Notes: a model not told the origin generated them from the sequence alone. A DNA stretch of 26,474 nucleotides from PVC group bacterium (ex Bugula neritina AB1) (GCA_001730085.1 MDLB01000088.1:1-26474), one strand, 5' to 3'; shown: positions 1 to 9,022, counted from the first letter of the stretch. Program-made: numbers and translations.

Positions 1-77
1 GGATTAATAAAAAAAACATAAAGAAGCTACTCTACTCATTTATCTTTAAAGAGTAAATATTTTGCCAACAGCTCTTG
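1..77. repeat. 77-bp direct repeat, left copy
   Basis: This stretch is identical base for base to 1440-1516. Beyond it the two copies stay alike after a single-base indel (ttgcaaa at 79-85 and 1517-1523). The left copy begins at the window edge, so its true left boundary is unknown. It contains an imperfect palindrome around 41-58 and a tract with the TATTTTGCC core (57-65) that recurs in other intergenic regions. The two copies bracket the kinase-like gene. No open frame of note is visible in the repeat. Confidence 0.93.
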
Positions 78-472
78 GTTGCAAAGCTATTGGAGGTTTG
101 AATTTTCTATTTGAAAAATGGCTCACAGGTATACGATCTGGGACATGCCTACGGATATTTTCGTTTCTACCCTAAAGATTGAAAAACAAATACAATTAAC
201 AGTCCTTTTGTGAATATTTTTCATGTTTAAATCCTTGTTGCAAAAAAATCATAGCTAAAAAACAATTTTCAAAATTCTACCATGAAAATCTGAAAGAACA
301 AGGATAGCTTTTTTTAATTCAGGATTTTTTGTGTTTCATAACTCTACGAAAAACTTAAGGAAAAATTTTTCTCTTTTTTTCTAAATAATCTACATTTAAT
401 TTTATCAATTTTATAAATTATGATATAATATACACTTATAAACAATAAAAATTTTTATTGATAAGTGATAAA
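78..472. other. AT-rich leader region before the kinase-like gene
   Basis: There is no credible gene here. GC content falls toward the gene. On the minus strand a frame of about 40 codons runs open through 65-180 into the repeat, but it has no start and no recognisable motif. A possible promoter for the downstream gene lies at 401-429. Confidence 0.5.
401..429 (+). promoter_or_regulatory. possible promoter of the kinase-like gene
   Basis: A perfect TATAAT at 424-429 has a poor -35 (TTTATC, 401-406) with 17-bp spacing. It lies about 45 bp before the chosen ATG at 473. In DNA this AT-rich a TATAAT can occur by chance, so support is weak. Confidence 0.33.
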
Positions 473-1351
473 ATGAAAAATATTATTTTAAAAATAAATA
501 TATTATTTTTTTTATTAAATAATAATATAAATTCTATATCTCCAGAGTCTAACTTTATTGAAAACAGTATATCCAATCTTGATCTTTACCAATTATTTCA
601 AAGTTCAACTCCTATAGAGGTAATGAAAGGAAAAGGCGGAACATGTAAGTTAATTAAAATTGAAGGTCTTAAAGGTAAAGAATACGTATTAAAAGAAACT
701 AAGACAAGCCATATTCCTGATTTAGATGCTTTCAATAAAATCCAAACTTATAATCACCCTAATATTTATAAAGTTTTAAAATCTCAAAGAAACGATAAAC
801 GTGAATTTTACTATTTAGCAAATTATTATCCTTCAGACTACTGTTCATATCTAAAAACAAAACATATAAATGATGTAAAACAAGCCATGCTAACTGTAGT
901 AGTGGTTACCCAATTTTTAGCTGAAAAAGGTATTTACATTACAGATCGTACTCTAGAAAATTTCCGGTTTAATTTTGATGGTTCTTTAATATTTATAGAT
1001 TTGGATAGTTCTTATTATTTTAAGACAACCTCTAGTGTTGATGAGCCTAAACTATACATGGATTATTTTTTTACAAATAATCTAGTCTTTCTCTCAAAAT
1101 CTTTTCCTACATATTCGGATGAACTTAAAAAGTTATTGTTGAGTAACAAATATAAAAAATTTTTATTCGACAATAGTATTAGTTTATCTGAGTATCTTTT
1201 CAATCTTTTCATGGATCCATATTTTAATGGAGTAAGACTTAGCGTAGAACCTTTAATCAATATGTTAGATGATAATAAAAAATATAAAGAAGAATATAAA
1301 AAAGTGTTGATTGCCGATACCAAACGAAGCCTTTTAGCAAAAAATGCGTGA
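473..1351 (+). CDS. divergent protein-kinase-like protein, probably secreted
   Basis: The product has 292 residues and a hydrophobic, Lys-flanked N-terminus (about 1-20, INILFFLL) that looks like a signal peptide or anchor. Protein-kinase-fold landmarks follow in order: a Gly-containing loop (GKGGT, 53-57), VLKE with Lys74 as the likely ATP-binding lysine, HPNI at 95-98, a hinge-like segment near 113-127, a catalytic-loop match ITDRTLEN (156-163) aligning with HRDLKPEN (Asp158 and Asn163 kept, Lys replaced by Thr160), and IDLD (175-178) in the DFG place with Asp176. I start at ATG 473 rather than an in-frame TTG at 458 because the ATG begins a normal signal sequence; the Shine-Dalgarno site is weak either way. 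It is the only convincing plus-strand gene, clearly more AT-rich than its neighbours, and sits between 77-bp direct repeats, which suggests an acquired or mobile cassette. A role as a host-directed effector kinase is inference; it could also be a pseudokinase. Confidence 0.72.
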   Translation: MKNIILKINILFFLLNNNINSISPESNFIENSISNLDLYQLFQSSTPIEVMKGKGGTCKLIKIEGLKGKEYVLKETKTSHIPDLDAFNKIQTYNHPNIYKVLKSQRNDKREFYYLANYYPSDYCSYLKTKHINDVKQAMLTVVVVTQFLAEKGIYITDRTLENFRFNFDGSLIFIDLDSSYYFKTTSSVDEPKLYMDYFFTNNLVFLSKSFPTYSDELKKLLLSNKYKKFLFDNSISLSEYLFNLFMDPYFNGVRLSVEPLINMLDDNKKYKEEYKKVLIADTKRSLLAKNA

Positions 1352-1400
1352 CAAACTCTTCTACCTAAAGCTTATCCCTTTAATGTTTATAAAAAGCATC

Positions 1401-1437
1401 AGCCTTCTTAAACTTCTAAAAAGTTTGAGATTAGGCT
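1401..1437 (+). other. nested stem-loop after the kinase-like gene
   Basis: An outer stem AGCCT/AGGCT (1401-1405, 1433-1437) encloses an inner stem AAACTT/AAGTTT (1410-1415, 1421-1426). It lies about 50 bp after the stop codon and ends three bases before the right copy of the direct repeat. No strong T-run follows, so it is at best a weak terminator. Confidence 0.45.
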
Positions 1438-1439
1438 CT

Positions 1440-1516
1440 GGATTAATAAAAAAAACATAAAGAAGCTACTCTACTCATTTATCTTTAAAGAGTAAATATT
1501 TTGCCAACAGCTCTTG
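1440..1516. repeat. 77-bp direct repeat, right copy
   Basis: This copy is identical to 1-77 and in the same orientation. The distance between copy starts is 1439 bp, so recombination between them would remove the whole kinase-like gene as one unit. Perfect identity in noncoding, AT-rich DNA implies a recent duplication, gene conversion or recent insertion. Confidence 0.93.
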
Positions 1517-2269
1517 TTGCAAAACATTTCTTTTAAAGAGGAAAAAAAATAAAGCTAAAAAGAGTCAAACTTGTCGTCCAATCGGATGCACTTATAAATG
1601 CGAGTACAAAACCTTCGCTCACAAAGAGTCAAATAAACGTTATCCTAAAAATCTTTATATAAAGAGAGTTTTTAAATACTAGATTTTTTATTGACACATC
1701 TTTCCCCTTTAGCTCAAATGTTAAAAATTTCAAAAGCTAAAAGCCCTTCTCAAAAACTTTAACCGTTTAACGTCGATAAAGAAGATTGTCGAATTTGTTT
1801 TTTAATCTCATATTTTTATGTTGGTATATATTTTTTTTATAAAAAATATTCTTTTCGTATGGATATCTTTGATTTTTAGAATAAGATAAAAAGGTTTGGT
1901 TATCTTGAGAAAAAAATTTTTGAATCTCAGAGATCTTCACCACATCAAAGAAAACAAAAACTGTGAGAACCACACAAATTTCGACTGTTAGCCGTAACAA
2001 CCCACCGATCATAAAAGAAAAAATCCCTTTACTCGTAAACATACAAAATCAAATGGCGCTAAAAGCACCGCTGCTCAACAACTCATTAGTACTTTCGATT
2101 TCTTTAATAAAGTTTTTCTTTTTTACACTCTCTTAGATCCTTTTTTTATTTTACAATAAAGCTTCTAAAATATTTTACAATCTTTTTAATAACACATTAA
2201 AAAATACTAACAAGTATTTATTTATCATAAAGAAGCATTAAAAGTCAATAAAAGATATAGGATAATTTG
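1517..2269. other. gene-poor region between the kinase cassette and pcrA
   Basis: The only candidate gene is the doubtful 91-codon ORF at 1767-2042. Near 2054-2068 the sequence GGCGCT-AAA-AGCACC can form a 6-bp stem with a G-T pair. The text around 1581-1600 (tcggatgca then tataaa) resembles 8728-8742 in another gene-poor stretch, a hint of shared degenerate repeat material. No RNA gene is recognised. Confidence 0.5.
1767..2042 (-). CDS. hypothetical small membrane protein (doubtful)
   Basis: This is an ATG-started frame of 91 codons. Residues about 8-33 form one hydrophobic segment (FSFMIGGLLRLTVEICVV then LTVFVFF), followed by a basic, Lys/Asn/Tyr-rich tail. I recognise no family. No good Shine-Dalgarno site lies before the ATG (ttgattttgt), and the AT-rich setting makes chance frames likely. 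It runs in the same direction as pcrA, about 230 bp downstream of it. It could be a small single-pass protein, a decayed gene or noise. Confidence 0.3.
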   Translation of the reverse strand: MFTSKGIFSFMIGGLLRLTVEICVVLTVFVFFDVVKISEIQKFFSQDNQTFLSYSKNQRYPYEKNIFYKKNIYQHKNMRLKNKFDNLLYRR

Positions 2270-4234
2270 TTAAAAAGAAGACTTCGTCTTTTTTAAATAA
2301 GAAACCAACCCCTCAGGGATCTCGGATAAAAAGCGTGATTCAACACTTGCTTTCCAACGACCATACATCAATCGTCTTAAACATGAAGTCAAAAAAAGCT
2401 CATCCTTCGCCCTAGTTATCCCAACATAACACAAACGACGCTCTTCTTCAAGTTCTTCATCCGATGTATTTCCACCATAAGGAAAAAGACCTTCCTCCAA
2501 ACCTATCAAAAAACACGCCCCATACTCTAAGCCTTTGGCATTATGGATAGTCATTAGAACAACAGATTCTTCAACGGCCTGTTGTGTATCTGCTGTTGTC
2601 AATAAAGCAACCTCTTCTAGATAATCTTGTAAGTTTCCATCCGGATTTTTTTGTTCATACTCCGACAAAGCGGCAAAAAGCTCTTTAATATTATCAGAGC
2701 GAGTCGTATAGGTACTCATATCATCCATCTTAAGATAATCAAGATAGTCAATATCATCTATTAGTTCTTGAAGAACCTCGGTAGCTTTAACAGTAGCCAT
2801 TTTTCTTTTCAACTTCGCCAGCATATTCAAAAAAGGTCTAAGCTTATTCAAAGTCCTAGGTGTCAATCCAGGGATAGATTCACAAACATCTAAAGCTTCC
2901 GGCAAAGTTAAATCGTTTTTATAAGCAAAATCTTGGATTTTAGCCACTGTCAAATGACCAATCCCTCTTTTGGGCAGATTCACGATACGGTTAAAGGAAA
3001 CTGCATCCAAGGGATTCACCATAAAGCGTAAATAAGCGATCAAGTCTTTCACTTCTTTTCGCTCATAAAATTTCATACCCCCTAAAATCCTATAAGGTAT
3101 TTTTTCACGGATAAATGCCTCTTCCAAAGATCTAGATAAGGCATGAACGCGATAAAGGACAGCCATGTCTAATAAACTTCTGCCTTTCAACCTCTGAGCA
3201 GCTATTTGCTGAACAACAAAGTCTGCTTCATCTACCCCATCCGAAGCTTGAAAATAAGAAATCTTTTCACCACCACCTCTTGCCGTACGTAAGTTTTTAG
3301 GCTTACGGTGAAGGTTATTTGATATCACATGGTTAGCCGCCTCTAAAATGTTTTGGGTCGAACGATAGTTCTCCTCCAAACCAACAACTTTAGCCTCGGG
3401 ATAATCTTTTTCGAAGTTAAGAATATTTCTAATATCTGCACCTCTCCAACGGTAGATAGACTGATCCGGATCCCCAACAATACAAATATTCTTATATTTT
3501 TCAGCTAAGAGTTTCACCAATTCATATTGACCATAATTGGTGTCTTGATACTCATCTACAAGTAAAAAGCGGAATTTCTCTTGGTAAGATTCCAACAATT
3601 CTTTATTTGTACCCAAAAGACGAACCGTTTTCATGATCAAACTAGAAAAATCTATAGCATTATTATCAACTAACTTGCTTTCATAAAGGGAATAAATCTG
3701 AGACATCACTTTTTCTGCCTGAGTCTCTGCAAATTTTTGATATGTTTCAACATCGATCAACTCATCTTTCAAGCGACCTAGTTTAGACAAAACCGACGAC
3801 GGCTTAAATCGATCAAGATCCAACGATAAAGATTTTAGACATTCTTTGATCACTGCTGTCTGATCAGAAGGATCATATATCACAAACCCTTCTTTGAGTC
3901 CCGCAAGTTTCCAATGTTGCTTAAGAATTCTTGCCCCCAAAGAGTGAAAGGTTGTAATCAAAACAGATTGGTCTGTCAGGTTATAAACCCTCTCCTTCAT
4001 CTCTTGAGCAGCTTTATTCGTAAAGGTCAGGCCCAATATTTGCCAAGATTTAGCTTTTTCAGATGCTATCAAGTGAGCTATCCGATGGGTGATCACCATC
4101 GTTTTCCCAGATCCTGCCCCAGCAACTAATAAAAGAGGGCCATCTATATGAGAGGCAGCTTCACGCTGCTCCGGATTAAGATTGCCGAGTAAATCAACTT
4201 CTTCATATAATTCATCATCTGTAAATTTACTCAA
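2270..4234 (-). CDS. pcrA: UvrD/PcrA-type superfamily 1A DNA helicase
   Basis: An ATP-dependent 3'-5' DNA helicase of the UvrD/PcrA/Rep family, acting in nucleotide-excision repair and in clearing proteins from replicating DNA. Seen in the 654 residues: a Q-motif region LNPEQREAA (19-27), Walker A AGAGSGKT (38-45), TFTNKAA (70-76), TTFHSLGARIL (94-104), Walker B VDEYQDTN (226-233), GDPDQSIYRWRGAD (254-267), ENYRST, MTIHNAKGLEY and VGITRAKDEL near the C-terminus. It ends shortly after SRFLSEIP, so it seems to lack the extra C-terminal Tudor-like domain of longer PcrA/UvrD proteins. The start is TTG, overlapping the amaP TGA stop as TTGA; a GAGGG site 8 bases upstream supports it, and the next Met (46) lies beyond Walker A. 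It is the last gene of the purA-to-pcrA cluster. Confidence 0.93.
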   Translation of the reverse strand: MSKFTDDELYEEVDLLGNLNPEQREAASHIDGPLLLVAGAGSGKTMVITHRIAHLIASEKAKSWQILGLTFTNKAAQEMKERVYNLTDQSVLITTFHSLGARILKQHWKLAGLKEGFVIYDPSDQTAVIKECLKSLSLDLDRFKPSSVLSKLGRLKDELIDVETYQKFAETQAEKVMSQIYSLYESKLVDNNAIDFSSLIMKTVRLLGTNKELLESYQEKFRFLLVDEYQDTNYGQYELVKLLAEKYKNICIVGDPDQSIYRWRGADIRNILNFEKDYPEAKVVGLEENYRSTQNILEAANHVISNNLHRKPKNLRTARGGGEKISYFQASDGVDEADFVVQQIAAQRLKGRSLLDMAVLYRVHALSRSLEEAFIREKIPYRILGGMKFYERKEVKDLIAYLRFMVNPLDAVSFNRIVNLPKRGIGHLTVAKIQDFAYKNDLTLPEALDVCESIPGLTPRTLNKLRPFLNMLAKLKRKMATVKATEVLQELIDDIDYLDYLKMDDMSTYTTRSDNIKELFAALSEYEQKNPDGNLQDYLEEVALLTTADTQQAVEESVVLMTIHNAKGLEYGACFLIGLEEGLFPYGGNTSDEELEEERRLCYVGITRAKDELFLTSCLRRLMYGRWKASVESRFLSEIPEGLVSYLKKTKSSF

Positions 4235-4860
4235 TATTCTATACCCTCAAAAGATTCTTTTTTATCTATTTTAGTAGACTTTTTTGAGGAAGAATCGGAG
4301 GTAAGCATTTTGGGCTTAGGATTCCCTTGAGCTGTCATTTCTTTCACACAAATATTTATACGTAAAGGAACTTCCAAACCCAACATATCAACAAAGTGCT
4401 GATGAACTGTCTCTTGAACAACATTTGTAAGCTTCGACACATGGCTTCCCGCATTAAGAACAAGAGAAATCTCAACCCTCAACTTCTTCCTTTTAAAAAA
4501 AACTTGGCTCTTAACTTTTTTAACCTCAGGAAAATGATTGATCAAAGAGCAAATGTGATTTTCGATCGCAGCTAAAACGATAGAAATAGATCCATTAGCC
4601 GTAGCAAAGGTTACCTTCTTGATCTTTTTTTTCGAACACGAAACGATATTGAATAAAGAAATACCTATCAGTGTCAAAAGAAAGCCAATCAACGTTTGCC
4701 AACCAAATTTTTCCGCAAAAGGGATCCGTAAAACATAGATCCAAATGGAATCCCAAGAAATGAAGCCATATTGAGAAGCAAAAAGAAGACCACCCAAAAA
4801 GCAAAGGACACCCCCATAAAGTGTCAAAATAGATCTATCCGCAAAACTCATCCTGTTCAT
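4231..4860 (-). CDS. amaP: AmaP/Asp23-family membrane protein
   Basis: The 209-residue protein has two N-terminal membrane segments (about 10-30 and 54-73), a basic linker (SCSKKKIKK, 74-82), an Asp23-like alpha/beta domain (about 83-175) and a Lys/Ser-rich tail. This matches AmaP, which in Firmicutes anchors the alkaline-shock protein Asp23 at the membrane and carries an Asp23-like domain itself. The fold assignment rests on length, topology and the pattern of the soluble part; no catalytic motif is expected. It begins 7 bases after the accC stop and overlaps pcrA by 4 bases, so it is almost certainly co-transcribed. Asp23-family genes beside accB-accC are familiar in Firmicutes-type genomes, which helps the call. 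A role in envelope stress or shape is inferred. Confidence 0.6.
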   Translation of the reverse strand: MNRMSFADRSILTLYGGVLCFLGGLLFASQYGFISWDSIWIYVLRIPFAEKFGWQTLIGFLLTLIGISLFNIVSCSKKKIKKVTFATANGSISIVLAAIENHICSLINHFPEVKKVKSQVFFKRKKLRVEISLVLNAGSHVSKLTNVVQETVHQHFVDMLGLEVPLRINICVKEMTAQGNPKPKMLTSDSSSKKSTKIDKKESFEGIEY

Positions 4861-4867
4861 CTACTCG

Positions 4868-6223
4868 TCACTTCTTACTCTTATCCATTTGAAAATCATC
4901 CATAAAACCCGTATCATAGTCCAAGTTAATAAAATTGGGATCTTGGATAAGCTTTTCGAAAAAAGGAATCGTTGTATGTATCCCTTGAATAATATATTCA
5001 CTCAAAGCTCTTTTCAAAACAGCCAAGGCTTCTTCCCTATTTTTACCAGTCACAATCAACTTACCGATCATAGAGTCATAGTAAGGCGATATTGAATATC
5101 CTTCATAGGCATGTGTATCAATACGAACACCAAGGCCTCCAGGCACATTATAACCATCGATCGTACCAGGAGAAGGCATAAAATCATTAAAGGGATCTTC
5201 GGCATTGATCCTACATTCGATCGCAGACCCTTTGATTGAAATATCTTTTTGAGAAAAAGACAAGGTATTCCCCATCGCAACCAAAATCTGTTCTTTAACA
5301 AGGTCGATACCCGTAACAATCTCTGTGACGGGATGCTCAACCTGTATCCGTGTGTTAACTTCCATAAAATAGAACTTCCCATTTTTATCCATGAGAAACT
5401 CCATCGTTCCAGCATTCCGGTAACCTGTCGCCATAACACCTTTTACGGCTAAAGCACCGATTTCACGTCTTTTACTTTCTGTCATAACAGGTGAAGGAGC
5501 CTCTTCCAAGAGCTTTTGGTGTCTACGCTGTATTGTACAGTCTCTCTCTCCCAAATGAACACAGTTACCATGATTATCGGCAATAAACTGAATCTCAATA
5601 TGACGAGGGTTTTCGATCAATTTTTCCAAGTAAACTTCACCACTTGTAAAAGCTTTTTCAGCCTCTCCCTTGGCTGTCAAAAAAGCTGTGGCCAAAGAAG
5701 CGTTGTCATAGGCAATTCTCATACCTCTTCCACCACCACCAAAAGAAGCCTTTATAATAACAGGGTAACCGATACTTTCGGCAACCTCTAAAGCCTCTTT
5801 TTCTGTTTCAATAACCCCTTCGCTACCCGGAACTACCGGAACACCTTCGCTTTTCATGATCTCTTTAGCTTTTGACTTGTCTCCCAGATGTCTAACTGTA
5901 TGAGCTGATGGCCCAATAAAAGTTACATCACAGGAATCACAAATCTCAGAAAAGTGAGGATTTTCAGATAAAAAACCATAACCGGGATGAATCGCATCAA
6001 CATCCGTGATTTCAGCTGCACTCATAACGGCAGGAATATTCAAATAACTATCTTGACTGTTATTTTTTCCAATACAAACAGCCTCATCCGCAAAGCGAAC
6101 ATGTAACGAGTTGCGGTCAACTTCAGAGTGAACAGCCACGGTACGAATCCCCAGCTCTTTGCAAGCACGTATAACTCGCAAAGCAATTTCCCCACGATTC
6201 GCAATAAGAACTTTCTTAAACAT
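4868..6223 (-). CDS. accC: acetyl-CoA carboxylase, biotin carboxylase subunit
   Basis: Carboxylates the biotin on AccB using ATP and bicarbonate, the first half-reaction of malonyl-CoA synthesis in the cytoplasm. The 451 residues match the normal length. Seen: N-terminal [17 protein letters not shown] (4-20), [10 protein letters not shown] (79-88), ATP-grasp glycine loop GGGGRGMR (162-169), [12 protein letters not shown] (226-237) with LLEEAPSP after it, and [15 protein letters not shown] (287-301) with the metal and bicarbonate-site residues. The ATG overlaps the accB TAA by one base (TAATG), a sign of translational coupling. The carboxyltransferase genes accA and accD are not in the window. 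No damage is visible. Confidence 0.97.
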   Translation of the reverse strand: MFKKVLIANRGEIALRVIRACKELGIRTVAVHSEVDRNSLHVRFADEAVCIGKNNSQDSYLNIPAVMSAAEITDVDAIHPGYGFLSENPHFSEICDSCDVTFIGPSAHTVRHLGDKSKAKEIMKSEGVPVVPGSEGVIETEKEALEVAESIGYPVIIKASFGGGGRGMRIAYDNASLATAFLTAKGEAEKAFTSGEVYLEKLIENPRHIEIQFIADNHGNCVHLGERDCTIQRRHQKLLEEAPSPVMTESKRREIGALAVKGVMATGYRNAGTMEFLMDKNGKFYFMEVNTRIQVEHPVTEIVTGIDLVKEQILVAMGNTLSFSQKDISIKGSAIECRINAEDPFNDFMPSPGTIDGYNVPGGLGVRIDTHAYEGYSISPYYDSMIGKLIVTGKNREEALAVLKRALSEYIIQGIHTTIPFFEKLIQDPNFINLDYDTGFMDDFQMDKSKK

Positions 6224-6684
6224 TAATCTTCCACCAAAAACAATGGTTGACCAAATTCAACGGCTTCGCCATTTTTAACCAAAATTTTGCTAATACGACC
6301 AGAAACCTCAGATTTGAATTCGTTCATGAGCTTCATGGCTTCTAAAATACACAATGTTTGGCCAACTTCTATGCTGTCTCCAACGTTAACAAAAGAGCTA
6401 GCATCAGGTGTAGGTGATCGATAAAACGTCCCAACCATAGGAGAAACTATCGGGTTACCGGTTTCTTCTTCCTTTGATGCCGAAGTCTTTTCCGAAGGAG
6501 CATCTGCTTTCAAAGGAACATCAACACTTTGGACAATGTGCCTTTCTACAGGTTGAGATGCAACAACAGCTTCATGTTTGCGCAAAGATATCTCATCTTC
6601 ACCATTTTTAACAGAAACTTCCGCAAGATCATTATCATTCATAAGGTTCAAAATTTTTTTGAGTTGCCTCATATCTAAATTCAT
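6223..6684 (-). CDS. accB: biotin carboxyl carrier protein of acetyl-CoA carboxylase
   Basis: Carries biotin between AccC and the carboxyltransferase. The 153-residue protein has an N-terminal helix ([19 protein letters not shown]), a variable Ala/Pro/Ser/Glu-rich linker (about 38-76) and a C-terminal biotinyl domain with the thumb region [11 protein letters not shown] and the EAMKLMNE motif, in which Lys118 is the biotinylation site. The start is taken at ATG 6684, 7 bases after a strong AGGAGG; an in-frame TTG directly before it is less well spaced. It lies between aroQ (25 to 26 bp upstream) and accC (1-base overlap). The aroQ-accB-accC order is widespread in bacteria. Confidence 0.96.
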   Translation of the reverse strand: MNLDMRQLKKILNLMNDNDLAEVSVKNGEDEISLRKHEAVVASQPVERHIVQSVDVPLKADAPSEKTSASKEEETGNPIVSPMVGTFYRSPTPDASSFVNVGDSIEVGQTLCILEAMKLMNEFKSEVSGRISKILVKNGEAVEFGQPLFLVED

Positions 6685-6709
6685 CAATTTTCCTCCTACT
6701 TTATAAAAG

Positions 6710-7156
6710 CTATGTAGGTCTTTCTTGACTTGAAAGTGTTTTTATCAAAAATTCTAACCCCAATATATAGCCATCTGCTCCAAGTCCTGATATCTGACCT
6801 GTTACAACAGGCGCAACATACGAGTGATGCCGCCAAGACTCCCTTTTGTAAATATTGGACAGATGAACTTCAACTGCAGGTTTGGCCATCGAAAGGATAG
6901 CATCCGCAATAGCCACACTTGTGTGCGTATAAGCCGCAGGGTTTATAAGTAATCCATCAGCCTGTGCAACACCTATCAAACTAACAATTGATCCTTCATC
7001 ATCCCTTTGGATAATATCAAGAGAACAACCAAGCTCATCCGCTTTCTTTAAAAGATCACGGTTTATATCATCCAAAGTCATGTCACCATATATATGGGTC
7101 TCTCTTTTACCAAGTAAAAGGAGGTTGGGACCATGAATAACCAAAATTTTTAACAA
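6710..7156 (-). CDS. aroQ: type II 3-dehydroquinate dehydratase
   Basis: Converts 3-dehydroquinate to 3-dehydroshikimate in the shikimate pathway. Seen: N-terminal [17 protein letters not shown], the active-site Tyr in [13 protein letters not shown] with the conserved Asn and Ser, and [11 protein letters not shown] with the active-site His. The family usually reads GPNLNLLG; here the second Asn is Leu. I favour the TTG at 7156 (about 148 residues) because GAGG lies 6 bases before it and the N-terminus then matches the family. A GTG at 7168 would add four residues but has no ribosome site. It starts 18 bases after the purA stop. A complete shikimate step implies that the cell makes its own chorismate or did so recently. 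Confidence 0.94.
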   Translation of the reverse strand: MLKILVIHGPNLLLLGKRETHIYGDMTLDDINRDLLKKADELGCSLDIIQRDDEGSIVSLIGVAQADGLLINPAAYTHTSVAIADAILSMAKPAVEVHLSNIYKRESWRHHSYVAPVVTGQISGLGADGYILGLEFLIKTLSSQERPT

Positions 7157-7174
7157 ATCACACCTCACTATCTA

Positions 7175-8446
7175 TCAAATAAAAAGGGTTTGCGTCCTTT
7201 CAGGCCCCATCGACACCAAACTTATAGGAATACCCATAGATTTTCCCAAATAAGAAAGATATTGTCTAGCTTTTTGTGGAAGTTCTTCAAAAGAACGTGC
7301 GTTTTTTGTGGAACTTTTCCAACCGGGCAACTCATCATAAACAGGTTCTACTCCTTGCAAAACATGTCTCTGAGAAGGAAAGTTTTTCAACACTTCCCCC
7401 TTGTAACTATAGCCAACACAAACTTTGATAACGTCCATATCATCCAAAACATCCAACTTAGTCAAAGCCAAAGAGGTCATACCATTCACACGGACAGCAT
7501 ATTTAGCCATAACCATATCAAACCAACCACAGCGTCTATCTCTACCCGTTGTCGCACCAAACTCTTTACCTTTTTGACGTATCAAAAGCGAGGTTTCTTC
7601 GTCAAACTCTGTGGGAAATGGACCTTCTCCAACTCGCGTAACATAGACTTTCATAATACCTAAAACTTCGTCTATCTCACAAGGACCTACTCCTGTCCCC
7701 GAACAAGCACCTCCGCTCACGGGAGATGATGATGTTACATAAGGATACGTCCCAAAATCTATATCCAAAAAAGAACCTTGCGCACCTTCAAAAAGGATTT
7801 TTTTCTTTTGAGATAACATTTCGTGTAACCGCAAAGAAACATCTATCGCATAAGGTTTTAATCTTTCAGCATAGGCACAATATTCATCAAAAACCTGTTG
7901 GACATCAAAACCAATCTGTTTTTGAGCTTTCATATCACTATTCTTTTTCTCAAGAATAGCTTTGAATTTCTGCTCAATAAATTCTTTCTCCAAAAGATCC
8001 CCAACACGGATCCCTTGTCTGGCATATTTATCTAAATAACAAGGTCCTATACCTCTTCCTGTCGTACCGATTTTCTCTGAACCCTTTTCAGATTCTTGAG
8101 ACTTATCTAAAGAGGTATGATAAGGAAAAATAACGTGAGCTTGCAAACTAACCCACAGCCTACCTGCGACCTCTATCCCTTTTTCAGAAAGGTAGTCAAC
8201 TTCATCCAAAAAACATTTTGGATCAATCACAACTCCATTACCAATAAGGCACTCTTGATCTTTGCGCAAAATACCCGAAGGGATCAAATGTAAAACAAAT
8301 TTTTGATCTTCAATAACAACCGTATGTCCCGCATTATGCCCACCTTGGAAGCGAACCACACCATCGTATGACTCAGACAAAACATCAACAATTTTACCTT
8401 TGCCTTCATCTCCCCATTGAGCCCCAATAAGAACTGTGTTTTTCAT
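7175..8446 (-). CDS. purA: adenylosuccinate synthetase
   Basis: Makes adenylosuccinate from IMP, GTP and aspartate, the first committed step to AMP. Seen: GAQWGDEGKGK (8-18) as the GTP/IMP loop, GGHNAGHTVV, TGRGIGPCYLDKYAR, SSSPVSGGACSGTGVGP, GATTGRDRRCGWFD and a C-terminal SMGPERTQT. The start is ATG 8446 (423 residues) with AGGAG upstream; the frame stays open 14 codons further, but that extension does not belong to the family. It is the first gene of the purA-aroQ-accB-accC-amaP-pcrA cluster and has a 760-bp gene-poor region upstream, where its promoter must lie, though I cannot place it with confidence. Confidence 0.97.
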   Translation of the reverse strand: MKNTVLIGAQWGDEGKGKIVDVLSESYDGVVRFQGGHNAGHTVVIEDQKFVLHLIPSGILRKDQECLIGNGVVIDPKCFLDEVDYLSEKGIEVAGRLWVSLQAHVIFPYHTSLDKSQESEKGSEKIGTTGRGIGPCYLDKYARQGIRVGDLLEKEFIEQKFKAILEKKNSDMKAQKQIGFDVQQVFDEYCAYAERLKPYAIDVSLRLHEMLSQKKKILFEGAQGSFLDIDFGTYPYVTSSSPVSGGACSGTGVGPCEIDEVLGIMKVYVTRVGEGPFPTEFDEETSLLIRQKGKEFGATTGRDRRCGWFDMVMAKYAVRVNGMTSLALTKLDVLDDMDVIKVCVGYSYKGEVLKNFPSQRHVLQGVEPVYDELPGWKSSTKNARSFEELPQKARQYLSYLGKSMGIPISLVSMGPERTQTLFI

Positions 8447-8530
8447 TAATGAAACAACTCCTAACCATTTGAGACCATCACAAAACACCGAATATGCCTT
8501 ACAGATAAGTCATTTAAAAGCTTTTATCTT

Positions 8531-8549
8531 ATAGAAAGTCCATTTCTAT
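8531..8549. other. perfect inverted repeat upstream of purA
   Basis: ATAGAAA and TTTCTAT are separated by GTCCA, giving a 7-bp perfect stem with a 5-base loop about 85 bp before the purA start. No T-run follows on either strand. It may be an operator or an RNA leader hairpin; by itself it is weak evidence. Confidence 0.35.
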
Positions 8550-9022
8550 CTAAATTAACGAATCTTTCATTCAAACAAAAAACTTATTAAAACCCTTGCC
8601 CATATAACGATGCGGTGTCCTACAGCAAAAGATCTCCCTTTAAAATCAAAAAGAGGTATACGAAACAAACCCAATACAATCACTCATGATCCTTTTGAGC
8701 CCATCACAAAAACATCTATGATACCATTCGGATGCATATAAAACCAGATACTCTTAAAAAAGATAACTATTGAAGGCTCTGAACAACACTTCAGGAGCTT
8801 CATTTAGACTCTTTTAAAAGATTTTCCAATTTCGAAAAAACATATCCACAAAAAAAGATAAACTTTTCTCAAAACAACACTCTAAAAGGATTGAAAAATA
8901 GCTTATAAAATTTCTAATCGTTTTTTTTAAATCCTTTTCATTTCGGGAAAGCCCCTATCTATTAAAAATATAAACTTTTTTCGAAATAACAAAGCACTCT
9001 AAAATTTCTTCCCATAAAGCTT

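Noticed and set aside
65-180. Minus-strand open stretch of about 40 codons to the left of the kinase-like gene
   Set aside because: No start codon or ribosome site; it ends inside the direct repeat and shows no recognisable motif.
2262-2300. Terminator at the end of pcrA
   Set aside because: The AAGAC-GAA-GTCTT stem overlaps the stop codon and is followed by C then five T. The stem is only 5 bp, and its run of A and T comes from Lys and Phe codons, so support is too weak.
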